Shown here: positions 40,240 through 52,176 of the stretch, one piece after another | Layout of the letters: every line of letters begins with the position of its first letter | How positions within the stretch are numbered: position 1 is the stretch's first letter | Origin: Nymphaea colorata | Lineage: Eukaryota > Streptophyta > Magnoliopsida > Nymphaeales > Nymphaeaceae | Length of the DNA stretch: 64,000 nt | Assembly: GCF_008831285.2 (NCBI RefSeq) | Contig: NC_045147.1 | Span: 15,480,854 to 15,544,853, forward strand | Reading direction: 5' to 3' | Program-made: the position numbers and the translations under genes | The notes under the pieces: model-generated | Told to the model about the DNA's origin: nothing | The model's database searches: none | What the model saw: the letters and a program-made list of their open reading frames with translations, nothing else

Positions 40240-41613
40240 CCTACACCCTAATCCACCGTCCATTCCTCCTCATCCACCGTCCGTTCCTCATGCAGCGTGA
40301 GAGAATTGGTCCACCTACTCTCTCTCTCTGTCTGCCATTCACCAAACTCAGTGGCTGCTTCCTGTCCATTCCGATTCCTGATCAGCGGCTTTTTGCCAAA
40401 GTTTCGTACTCACCTAACCACTCAGCGAAGCCAATAGAATAGCAGTCAAGGCCAACTCTTGACCTATAGCGGCTGTGCATTGTCACAATATGGCACCAAG
40501 ATTGACGTTTGCATCCGCAGGAGAACCTCTGAGAGTGGGTAAAAGAGAAGGTGGCTGGCATCTAAAGGTCGTAATCGAGATGGACGTACTGCAACTCAGA
40601 CTTGCAGGTGGACTTCACTTGCTCCCTGGTTAAGAATTAAAAGCTGTTGGAATTATTGATGGCATCTGTAATTTTTTACCATCTGCACATCACAACCTTT
40701 TGGGGTTGTTGATTGGTAGTATGGAATTGAATAAACATTAATTTTACTGTTATATTAATCTATTCCGATCTTTTAAGTAAGATTTACAGAGTAGTCTTCT
40801 TACTATCAAACAACTCCTTCAAGAACATATACAGCAAAATTCTTTCTTGCATGGACAATTGCATATAATAAACTGGTAAAGACCTGCCAAATCCCATTTA
40901 TGACCATTAAATGACAGAAAGAAGTTGGTTCAAATCCAAGAGCTTCATGTTGCACGACAGGTGAAACATTCTTTCAAAAAAAAAAAAAAAGGTTGGGTTT
41001 CATGGATCAGTTTGGAAATTTGGAAACCGTACAGCTCCAGTGCACTTTATAAAAAACTTTATTTGAAAAATAATTTTCATGTTTGATAGAATTAAATAAG
41101 GTGGTGGGAAAAATATACCCAGAAAATTTCAACTGCCCATCAAACACCCCTTAAGAACAGCACTTTGAAATTGAAAAGGAGCTCATGTGATCTCGTGAAC
41201 TTTTCACTATCGAAAAATTAATGAAATATCGAAAACTGGCAACGTATAGAAACCACATTTCCACTTTAAACATCGGTGACATAAAGTCTCATCAAGATCC
41301 GTGCCGTGCTGATACGGACAAGCTGCACCAACTTGTTTGATGGGAAAAGAGAGAAAAGCATGTGCACGTGGTAGTTGGGTCTCATAGAAGATCGCAAACT
41401 TGACCAAGTGGTTTCCTACCTGGGTAGAAGATTCAAAGACGAAAAGTAGAGAAGAGAGATGAGTCGAATTTTCAGCACAGGCACATGAGAAGGCAAGGGA
41501 ATCCAGGAAGAAGGACGGCATCAGCAGCGAGAATCCAGTAAAAGTCAACTGACGTAAACATTTGAAACTCTCTCTTGTTTTCTTTTCTCATCTCTCCGTT
41601 TATCTCTTTCTCT

Positions 41614-41814
41614 GTGATGAGGATAAATCAGAGGACGGAGCCATCTCTCTGTGTGATGAAGATAAATCAGAGGACCGAGCCAAGCGGGGAGCGCAAATGT
41701 GGGAGGACTCTCCATCCTTAAATTGTTTTCGAAGTGGGAGACTCGCAAGAGGCCCAGGTGTCGTGTCCCAATTTGGTGGAGGAGGTGCAGACCGCAGACC
41801 GCAGACCGCAGACC
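41614..41814. repeat. Short tandem repeats in the PFK5 promoter region
   Basis: A 39-bp near-duplication containing GATAAATCAGAGGAC starts at 41614 and 41653. Further on, GCAGACC is repeated exactly four times at 41787-41814. Both lie within 430 bases upstream of the PFK5 start and just before its likely TATA box. Confidence 0.85.
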
Positions 41815-41872
41815 TGCCATCTTTGTCAACCAAAGGTCTTTCCTTCTGTTCGGGACGTCGCTTTCCTGAACC

Positions 41873-41880
41873 ATATATAG
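41873..41880 (+). promoter_or_regulatory. Probable TATA box of PFK5
   Basis: ATATATAG stands 161 bases before the PFK5 ATG. It is followed at a suitable distance by GA-rich sequence (41884-41897 and 41942-41963) typical of plant leaders. It implies a leader of about 130 bases. This is inferred from position and consensus only. Confidence 0.45.
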
Positions 41881-42040
41881 CACGAGAGAGAGAGGGGGGA
41901 GGCTGCTTGCACCACCTGCGTCAAAAAGCGCCGTTGTAGTGGAGAGAGAGAGAGAGAGAGAGAGTTGGAAGTTGCGAGGTTCTGTATCTTGTTGCAGCAA
42001 CGTCCGAGTGTTGCTCTTTTAGGCAAGGAAAAGAAGAAGG

Positions 42041-43178
42041 ATGGAGGCCATCTCCCCTTTGATCGTGATCGCAAACGCCTCGGCCTCGGACGTTCAGGAA
42101 TCTCGACGTTGGCACCGGCATTCTTGCAAGTTGGCCGCCCCTGCATCTGCGTCTTTTCAGCCGAGGAGGATCACGAGGCTCGCGCCATCAAGAAGAAGGA
42201 GGAGCCGTATCTCCGCTAAAGTTGCAAGTCAAGAGCTCGAGCTCGACTTCAGCGATCCGGCATGGAAGACCAAATACCAGGAGGATTTTAAGCGCAGGTT
42301 CAGCCTCCCTCATCTCAGGGACATCCTTGATGTCAAGCCTATTCCCTCCACCTTTTGCCTCCAGAGCAGGTGTCCTTTTCAATCCCAACAATCCTTTCTC
42401 TGTTTTGGTTTTTGTTTCATTGTTGTGTATTCGAAACTTCCATAACGTCTGAAGACTACAACAAGTTTTCCGCATCTTATGGTGGTCTTGTTTTAAAATC
42501 TGAACGATGGCATTTTTTCTTTTCTCCTTCTTCTCCTCCTGGTTCTTGCGGTTATAGATGTCCTGTAATGGAGGATTTCGCGAATGGGTATCCATCAGAT
42601 GAACGATGGAACGGATACGTCTATGACGAAGACAGGGCGCTTCTCAAGGTACCTAATTTACCCTAAACTGTCTTTGTTTCTTCTCAAATTCCATCTACTT
42701 TTCCTTCCTTTGTCTGTTGGCCTTCCGAAATTCTGAGTGATGGCTCTTAATTTAAATTCAGTTCCATGCGTAATGCTGGTAAAAGCCTTATTTGTGAGTT
42801 TCTCATACTGTCCAATCTATTGATTTTGTCGCTGATCTGATCAACAGCTTAATCTGGTAACTGGGCATAATGCACTCTTTCTTATCTCATGTCAAAGGGT
42901 TGTCTTTGAGGAAAAAGGGGGAGGATACTTGAGGAGCATTATTTCTCAAGTTTCTCAAGTTAAACGTCACTTGATCGAGTGTAGCTGTTATGTTGGTTAC
43001 CAAAATTCAGGTCAAGCCTTTTGTTACGATGAATAATACCACTAGCTTGTTGATCTGATGCTTTACTTCCTTAATAATAGCTCTAAGATTAATCCGTAAA
43101 ATGTGCCGTGGTCTCTGTGTTATGGGGTTTCAACTTTTCGTTCGTACGCTTGGTGACGTTGGTTCTCTCCCTCTCTCT

Positions 43179-43239
<61 letters not shown>

Positions 43240-46200
43240 TTGACGAGATGTCAAATTTATCATTCCCTGAAAATGGTTACAAATTAATATGTATATGAAA
43301 GTAGTTTTTTCATGGAAAACCGAAGATAATATATTATATTCTTGTTATTGTAGAATTATATGATGTATCATATTCTTCTCTTACCGTTTTTGTTTCTAAT
43401 GACAGGTTATTAACTATTCTAAACCCACATCTGCTGGTGCCGAGGGCATTGATCCAGATTGTTCTTGGGTGGAGCAATGGTAAATATCCAGCACTTACGA
43501 CATGGCACCTAAGAATACCAACGATGATGATTGATTTTTTTTTTTTTTTTGTGGATTCTCTGCCCTACAGTGGAACTTTTTACTAAAAAATATGACCTGG
43601 AAATAACCTAGATTATAATTGAACCATTATCACATATATGCTGATGTCTTTGAAAATATTGCGTGATAATATTGACAAAAGAGAGAAAAAAAAAACTCCC
43701 AAGTATCACACCAACAAAGTTATCACTACAGTATTCACAATATTTTTCCCTTTCTTAAGAAAACATTGTTTGATGTACTTTGAACCTTTCCATCTTTTTT
43801 GTTTCTTTTGGCATTCGAAAAACTATTGTGAATTTGTTCAATGTTATACACAACTCATAATTTCACAGTTTTCTTGTACGATTTGTATACAGTTTTTGTC
43901 ACTTTCCAAATTTATGAGATTTTCTTATTTTTTTCTGATAAATACCGAAGAAAAAAATCACTGATGAAACCCCAAATATTTGTGGAAATGAATTGAACTC
44001 CTGATTAGTACAAGCTTGGAACATGTGTTTTCTTTCCCCTGTCCTTGTGTATGTGTGTTTTCTTTCCCCCTGTCTCTGTGTGTGTGCACATGTCTGCTTG
44101 TGTCTTCTCTCAGATGCACATGCCAATGTCTGAGAACATGCATGCATGCCTCCATGTGTGTATTTTTTTTATGAGCATGTATGTTTCTAAATACAAAAGG
44201 TGCTAGGTTCAATTATAGTCACAATCATTAAACCAATGAATAATTTTAATATATGTGTAAAATATTAAAATTTAGGATCTGGAAATGCCAATTTTTTTGA
44301 ATGCTCTTTCCTCCTGAATTGAATATTTAAAGCATCTCCACAGACAGAAGAGTAATGTAAATTAAGTTCAGTTGAGTTTTGCATGAGTGAGGGTGTGTGC
44401 TGAAATTTGTGCTAAAATTGGGATTCACATACTTCACACCTCCTCCTCCATCCTGCCTCCTGACACACACACATATACATGTAATCATATGCTAAAAAGG
44501 AAAAAAAAATCAAAATGATATCGGTAAAGACATGCTAGAGATTTTCTTGGCAACTCAGATACTATAGTTCTCGGCAAATAGAAGATTAATATAAATTAAG
44601 GTCAGTAGCATGTAGGATGAGTGAAGATTTATCATGATTATTATGAGGAACTAACCTGTTAAAAATTTGAGCAGATTAAGAGAAAACCTTTCAACAATGT
44701 GTGAAATCAAACAGAATTCTAGAGAATGGGGAGATAAACAACAGAAACATGCTTTCCTCTTCGAACAAGGACTGTAAATTTGAATGTCATCTTCAGGTCA
44801 GGTTTCTGGTGTTCAGAAATGTCTGGGTGACTTGAGAATTTTTCTTCTTGAAATCTGATAAATAAATGTCATGTACCTACCCAAGTTCCATCAAACATCA
44901 ACTGTAGTGTTGCATTGCCTACTGATTTAGAGCCATTAGAATCTAATCTGCTAAAAGTTTTTGGAAGATTAAAAAATAAATCCATGAGCACAATGGCTAG
45001 ATCATGAACATGTTTTCTTCTGGGAAAATAATTATAAATTTGGGTAGGATGATTCTTTCTTTTAGACACCATGATGTTCAGAAATATCTGATGGGACCGA
45101 GGATTTTTGTTTTTGAAATCTGGGCAAACACATTTCTGGTTATCTACCCAAAGTCATCAAAGATCAATAGCAGCATTGGATTGCTCTACAGATTTATGAT
45201 ATTGCCCTATGGGTTTATGATAGTTTTATTATCATTTACTGAATTATGCATGCAAGCCGAAGATTGCATACTGCTGATTTAACTTTAACAATTCCTTCAG
45301 CTATTTCATCTTAAAATGTATTATAAATGTGAATTTAATATTACTCTTGAGGGCAACAAAAATTTGAGGTGAGGTTCCAGAAGAAGAATAGTTGTAGCTC
45401 CTTAGGATTTGGAGCAGCTCCATCACCTGCAACCGGCATAGATTCTTTGACACACTCATGCACATACTTAGATCTTGCTTTAATCATTAATCATAATACT
45501 CTAATGGCATTTCCTCAAGTGCCATAGCATTGTCATTATAGCACTCTGAAAAGTGACATGCATCCGGCTTCATCACAGAGGGATTGAGTGAGAACCAGTA
45601 GCACTTGCATGCTCTCTTCTGTCAACTATGTTTAAGCTGAGGAAAATATTTGAAAGCACCATATGCAAAGGAAAGAATAATGACTAAGCATGACTTGTAA
45701 TATTTCCATTGGTCTCTGTATCTGTCAGATTGATTTCTATTTCTAATATGTTTCTCAACTACAAATTTATCTGAATTAGTTAAAAAGTTGATTTTTTGCA
45801 CATTTTAGTATTTGACATGGCTGTTTGAGTTATTTGCTGAGGATACATCAACTTATTTCAGGGTTCATCGAGCTGGGCCACGAGAGCATATATATTTCAA
45901 ACCTGAAGAAGTAAATGCAGCAATAGTTACCTGTGGAGGCCTTTGTCCTGGTCTTAATGATGTTATTAGGCAGGTCAGTATAGACCATATCTGTCTCTCT
46001 TACCTCATTAATTAAGAACCTCTATAAATAGTAGCAGGGAAAACTGACACCTGAAAGTGCCAAGCATTGTAAATGTGATAAACTTCAATCTAGTGGTGTC
46101 ACTTTCACATGGCTACCAAACTTTTCCAAGTTTACAGTTCCACAATGTGGGCTTCAATGTGCTATTGTAGTAATAGAAGTGCAAGGATCACTTGTGGTAT

Positions 46201-49200
46201 AATTTTTGGATTGAATTACCGGGTGTGCTACAAGTTCATCACCCAAGATGAAGTACCCATTTCACTTAGCCTAGAGGTTATTTATGAAATCTTTTTTGGT
46301 GGTATGTGTACATATATGGCTAATTCTACTGTGATTTGTAATACATTAGAATTGATATGTCATTAACTTAAGGGTTGTTTATGATTGGTCACATGAAACC
46401 TGTTGACTTATAGCACTTGCATTTGTACAGTGAAGAAAATATAGCTGTCCTTTGATTTATTGTGTTGTAGAAGTGCTTTTCATTGATGTAGAGGCTATTT
46501 ATAACATGCTTCGGATTGTTAAATGAATGTCCAGATTGTTATCACACTTGAAATATATGGAGTGAGGAACATTTTAGGAATTCCATTTGGATACCGGGGA
46601 TTTCTAGACAAAAATCAACCTCCTATACCTGTAAGTTATTTTCAGATACTTCTAAGCAAACTGAATCAATCCATATTATGTTACTTCAGAACTTTTGTTC
46701 TGAAAATATTTGAGCAAATTTCTTCTAACAATAATATGTCATTTCCAGCTCTCACGTAACGTTGTCCAAAATATTCATCTTGGTGGTGGAAGTATATTAG
46801 GAGTTTCTCGTGGAGGTCCTTGTGTGACTCAGATTGTGGACAGCATGCAGGTGAAGAGAGAAAACTGTGTTTAAGTAGTAGGATTAAATTCTCACGAATT
46901 CATTCTAATTGTCATTGTATCTGAATTTCAGGAAAAAGAGATAAACATGCTGTTTGTGTTGGGCGGAAATGGCACACATGCAGGAGCCAATGAAATACAC
47001 AAGGAGGTTGTTGAAGTTGTCTATTTCCTCAGTTTGAAAATTTCTGATTTATGAGCATCCTTTGTTTGGTACTGCAAAATTTTCAATAGTGCATTTATTT
47101 TGTGTAATAGCTAATGAGATTGCATTTTCACTAAGCTTACATTTTAATTTGTATACCCCTTTTAGCTACATAATTGACTAAATTTTCAACCTATCTTTGA
47201 GCTGAATCCCCCTTTTGAGACTTCATTCAAAATATAGTACCTTGTAAATCAGATTTACTAGCTTTCTCAATGCCAGTCTATGTCTTCAAAAAGATAATGG
47301 AAAGAAATTATTCTAATTCAGTGAGAAGCCAAATGGGTACATCTTTTCCTGAAACTATTAGTCCATAAAAGTTGACTGCTTTTTGTAAATTTTTGTAAGT
47401 TGCTAGCATTCCAATCAATGAAGTCATGGTTCAATGAACTGTGTGTTGAGGCCTTCATCGAACCTGACTTAATTACATAGTCCCCTGAGACTGTCTAGAT
47501 ATTACCAATTGAACATTATTTGTGGCTGTTGCTGAGAGAACAAAGGATGTCTGAAATGAAAATTGAGCGTAGTTACCTCAAAAAAAGTTTGCACGTCATT
47601 GATACATCCAAGAACAATTGGAGACTCTTAAATGACTTGTATTTTTTGTGAAAACTCCTGAAGGTTGTTAAGTAAGCTTTAATTTTTTTCCACGGCAGAA
47701 ACTGCAAGCAGAATGATTGAAATATGCACAACTCCACTAGGGCACATGAAGAAAGGCTGCTGTGTTCTAGCTTTTTCTAGCTTTGTATTTCTGTCAATTA
47801 GAAAAACATTCAAAAAGGTCCATTTTCATGCAGTGTCGGCGGAGACGGATGAAGGTAGTAGTTGTCGGTGTACCAAAAACCATTGACAATGATATTCTGT
47901 TGATGGACAAGACATTTGGCTTTGACACTGCTGTAGAGGAGGCCCAGAGAGCAATCAACTCTGCCTACATTGAGGTGCATATTGGAGCATTGCCGTCAAT
48001 TACTTAATACTTCGTAACTAATTTATTAGTTCTTCATTGTTCCTTTGATGTTCACTGTAACAGGCTCATAGTGCTTACCATGGAGTTGGAATTGTAAAAT
48101 TAATGGGTAGGAGCAGTGGTTTTATAGCAATGCAGGCATCACTAGCCAGTGGACAAATTGATATTTGTTTAATCCCAGAGGTAGAATCCAATTTCCTATG
48201 TGCATACATGTTGTAGTGGTCTTCATGAAAGCAAGCATTTTTCTTTCACTCTTAACATACATTACAGTGCAATTTTCTATCATTTCGATAGGATGGATGA
48301 CAAACATTTTCTTTCTTCATGCAGGTACCATTTGAGCTGGATGTTGTTTTAAGATATCTAAGGCATCTTATTGAGACAAAGGGTTCAGCTGTGCTGTGTG
48401 TGGCTGAGGGAGCTGGCCAGGTGACAAGATTATCCTGTTCAATTGAAATTGAGAATCTGATACCAGAATGTGAAAAGAAGTTATTCTAAGTAGTTGTCTT
48501 TGTCCATTTAGTAGGTTGTCAAGTCTTGAGACTCTTTTTGCACCTTATGTACAAAAGGTTGTTGAGATTTGTAATCCATAAAGATTTGGGTAGAAGCATA
48601 ATGAATTCATTCATTGTGGAACAATTCACCAAAATAATAAATGGAAAACTAAGGAATTAAGTAATGTTAAAGGGAAATGAGGAATTTCGGAACTAATTGC
48701 ACATAAATAGATTAGGGCATGATGATGTTGCTGATAGCTTTGTAAGACCTCTTCCCTTCATTATCATAAAATGTATGCTACCGGTTAGGTTCAACATAAT
48801 GATGCATATGGCATGCAGAATCACGTATCAATAAAATAACAAAGTAATCTCTAAAATAAAAACATAGAAAATCCAAAATGGATCTAGATAACATGTGATT
48901 CGTACAAAAAAAAAAAAACTAAAATATCATATATCAGGTAATTGTGAATTGTAGCAATCATCAAATACAGAGTATTTCTAGTAAATGCTTGCTCCATAAT
49001 TGTCCTCAATTCTGGGCAAACTTCCCTAACCATCTTTTGCTACTTCAGACACAACCCAAGTTTCCTTTGCATGTCACTCATATAGAACACGTGAATGTGG
49101 TATAAAGGCTTCTCTGCTGAAGATCCAACTGTGTCAAGGCCCTGTCTTCCATCACCAACTATCCAAATAATTTTGCTCATGGAGGCGGGCTCAGTCCCCT

Positions 49201-50476
49201 TAGGAACTCCTCAGGAATAGCAGCAGGGCTCTGCGTTTACAGGAAACCATTAAGCCTCTGGCACAGATACATGCTTATCATTTATGTTGGCCTAGACTAT
49301 TTGGTGCTTGAGTAAATTGCTAGGCTCTTACATGTTTTAACCTTTAAAGCAGTTAATGATAATTAAAGCTGTGCATTAAGCATGTATATCTCTCTTTCTA
49401 CAGGCATTGCTGGAGAGCACAAATGCCACAGATGCATCCGGGAACGCTGTGCTTGGAGATATTGGTGTTCATATTCAACAAAAGGTATGAATTAGGTGCT
49501 GACCATAGCTGTGAATGTGAGTGAGCCATATAAAAACTGTTCAAAGCATTGATAACAAGTTCAACTCAATCAGTAGATACAAATAGGCAGGAGCATATAT
49601 ATGCATAATTAACGTGTGCATGCTTGTAATGTTCCAATGTCACTTGGATGTTTCTACCAGCCCTCCATTCCAAACCTGCCGCATATTAATTGCCATATGT
49701 GTCGGTGACAACCTGATTGTTTCCAGTGAGCCTCTAACCATCTGGACAAGCTCACCCATAAATTTAACTGCAACCACATACGTAGATTTTTGTGGTTCTT
49801 TTTTAATGCCAAAACTAACTGTTCTGAACAGGTGTTCTTAAAGTAGCTCAAAAATCGTCCAACAGCCAACTTAACCCACAACTTTTCCTGCAACCTGCAC
49901 CTTTCTTGCTTTCTGCAGGAAAACCAATATCTAATTCTAATGTTGCGTGCAACTCCGTCGTACTCTCCAAAGGGGAGCTTCGAGTGTGTCTTCTCTCTGA
50001 TAAACTGTGATTACTTTATTCCCTCAAGCTGCCTAAGTGCCACGAACCTTTCTGTTGCAGACGAAGAAATATTTCAAGGAAGTCGGCGTTCCAGTTGATG
50101 TGAAATATATAGATCCAACCTACATGATTCGTGCTTGCCGTGCGAACGCATCAGATGGAATCCTCTGCACTGTACTGGGCCAAAATGCGGTGAGCTTGCA
50201 TTCATAATTTGTTTGGGTTCTTTTATCTGTGTTGTTCGTTGGTTTTGTGTTGCTCATTAACTGGTTCAAAGGCTGATACCAAGCTTATGTTGTTGGTGGG
50301 AGGAGCAGGTTCATGGTGCATTTGCAGGGTTCAGTGGCATCACGGTAGGGATATGCAACACACATTACGTCTACCTCCCCATCCCTGAAGTCATTCGTTA
50401 TCCCAAGAGTGTTGATCCGAACAGCCGGATGTGGCACCGGTGTCTGACATCTACAGGGCAGCCAGATTTCATTTGA
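42041..50476 (+). CDS. PFK5: Plastid ATP-dependent 6-phosphofructokinase 5
   Basis: Phosphorylates fructose 6-phosphate at C1 using ATP, the committing step of glycolysis, here in plastids. Exons: 42041-42369, 42558-42648, 43406-43479, 45862-45973, 46535-46630, 46749-46850, 46932-47006, 47834-47974, 48064-48180, 48325-48420, 49404-49484, 50061-50189, 50309-50476; 536 aa, the length of Arabidopsis PFK5 (At2g22480). Residues 1 to about 60 are Ser/Ala/Arg-rich, fitting a transit peptide. Family motifs follow: [31 protein letters not shown] in the nucleotide site, PKTIDND with the catalytic Asp, MGRSSGFIA, and the ending [22 protein letters not shown] and FGYRGF separate it from PFK4. Two oddities: Gly154 stands where Arabidopsis has redox-active Cys152 (Cys159 is kept), and three residues are missing after VPFELD. 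All introns are GT-AG; the largest (43480-45861) holds tandem repeats. Confidence 0.97.
43167..43232. repeat. (CT)n(TA)n microsatellite in PFK5 intron 2
   Basis: A short CT tract runs straight into about 26 uninterrupted TA units. It lies 170 bases upstream of exon 3. Confidence 0.92.
44340..45200. repeat. Diverged tandem repeats inside PFK5 intron 3
   Basis: Two long copies of about 260-290 bases, roughly 44650-44935 and 44940-45200, share words such as CTAA(C/T)CTG(T/C)TAAAA, GAACATG(C/T)TTTC, GTTCAGAAAT(G/A)TCTG and CTACCCAA. Part of the unit is also seen twice upstream (AATGTAAATTAAG near 44350, AATATAAATTAAG near 44585), so three to four partial units exist. No open frame. The copies are old. 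Confidence 0.65.
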
Positions 50477-51723
50477 AGGCTATGGATGCAAAAAATAACA
50501 TGCAAAAGCAAAAGTGTGAAGCTAAAATTTTGAAGATTGTTACGTTAGTACTACAAGGGATGCTGGGGAGAACAGGTCTGAAGCCAAAAATATAACCAAA
50601 ACAAGGAAGTGAATTTTGGAAAGAGGAGCAGATTTCTTGGTAGCTCTATTAGCATCTAATCCCTGATCATCCCACCTCCATTTAACGTACATAATTAATC
50701 ACTTGTGATTAGGATTAGTTTTCGATTCCAAGCCCACCAAAGTTAGGGCCATTATCTCAAAGAGAAAATAAGAGAAATGAAGAAAAATTGATTAGATTGG
50801 GAGCAATTCTTTTGCACTTTATTGCAGTATAGAAATTTTCTTTTCTTATTTCATTTTGTGTTATTGAATTGTTCACAAAAACATATATTGGAATTGAGGT
50901 TTTTTTTTGAAGTAATAGCCTGGAAATGTGAGAATTGCTTCGTGTTACAAGTTTGCTCCTTTCTGATGGTTGTGTTCTATCATTTTGAAATGAAGTTGCA
51001 CCGTCAAACAAACACTCCTTGACACAAGTCTGGATTTTGGTTTTGTATAGCATGTCAGTAGTCTTTATCATCGTCTCCTAGCGTCTTCCTCTCTCAAAGT
51101 CTCCTCCTAGCAAGCAGGTTTGAAATATACGCCAATCAATGTCATAAAATTGCGATTCATAGGGTTATTGGCGGGTCCTAGAAAATTTCTGACATCTAAG
51201 AAAATTTACCTTGTGCTTGATTTAACCAAGCATATGGATGTGCGCATTACTGATTATTATCGTTCCTTAATTTGAATCAATTTTGCAAGAAAAAGAGTGT
51301 CCTATCATCAAGTTTTGTGGTTCTACATGCGCCGGTGATTTTTTTTCTTGATTGAGAAGCATATTTAAGCACGGAAACTTTCAAGTTTCTCAATAGGTTC
51401 GTGTTTAAAAGGTTTCTATCACGCAAAAAGGCATACATAATACCCCCTGAAAATGGCTGAATTTGTCTGAATATAAATGGCATTGGATATGCAAGCTTTT
51501 CTTAATAACCACAAATCCTTTAGTCACGATCCACTGCTTGGAAAAGAACCTGAAGGCTTTTCCATTTGTCCAGCCCTGAGCTGTGTCAATGTCAAGAGTG
51601 GTAGCAGAGCAACTTAAGTACCGTGTCTCACACTTAACGCACAAGACATAGTGTATATGAAAATCAAACAAGATGGATCTATTTAGGTGTAGGTGCCTCA
51701 AGCTAATCCAGCTATATCATGCC

Positions 51724-51926
51724 TTTAAGTTAATGACCACATATCCTTCAAATTTTCGTTTTCAGCATAAAATATGATTCTCAGCCAAATTGAGGTTAAG
51801 CGATTTCCTTCTTTAAGTTAGAGACCACGTATCCTTAAAATTTGAGTTTTCAGCATAAATTATGATTCATTGTTTTTTAAATTCAAAACCTTTTCCTTCT
51901 TTGGACAGCCAAATTGAGGTTAAGAA
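51724..51926. repeat. Diverged 88-bp tandem duplication
   Basis: The unit TTTAAGTTAnnGACCAC(A/G)TATCCTT starts at 51724 and 51812. Both units run through TTTTCAGCATAAA and end in GCCAAATTGAGGTTAAG. Copy 2 carries an insertion of about 28 bases. It is downstream of PFK5. Confidence 0.85.
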
Positions 51927-52114
51927 ACAAACACCTCGGATATTGGATTTTTGACCGTTAATTTTTAAGCTCGCAAAGCCGACTCTAGCTCTTGACTGAG
52001 TCCATTTTTCACTCGCAGAAGCGCATGGTAACTGGAACATGCCCTTCAGTGCCAAAAGGACACGGCATTACGTGGATACGTTTTGGTTTAAACAACCTGG
52101 TGGGCGTGTCTGTG

Positions 52115-52135
52115 CGTGTGTGTGTGTATATATAT

Positions 52136-52172
<37 letters not shown>
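52115..52172. repeat. (TG)n(TA)n microsatellite
   Basis: A TG tract is followed by TA repeats interrupted by TACATA. It accounts for several overlapping short open frames rich in Tyr and Ile on both strands. Confidence 0.9.

Positions 52173-52176
<4 letters not shown>

Larger units (their letters stand above)
33488..42040. other. Long divergent gap between RBP47 and PFK5
   Basis: 8.5 kb with no recognisable gene. The first 500 bases (33488-33960) are the GC-rich RBP47 leader and promoter. The region 34000-40200 is AT-rich with tandem duplications and transposon remnants, listed separately. A patch near 36840-37140 carries GAGTCAACTCG-type palindromes. A less AT-rich patch at 40240-40640 holds a 47-codon ATG frame (40490-40633) of unknown meaning. 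The last 450 bases form the PFK5 promoter and leader, rich in CT and GA. Confidence 0.75.

Noticed and set aside
40920-40960. GGTTCAAATCC word resembling a tRNA T-arm
   Set aside because: No A-box and no cloverleaf could be built around it.
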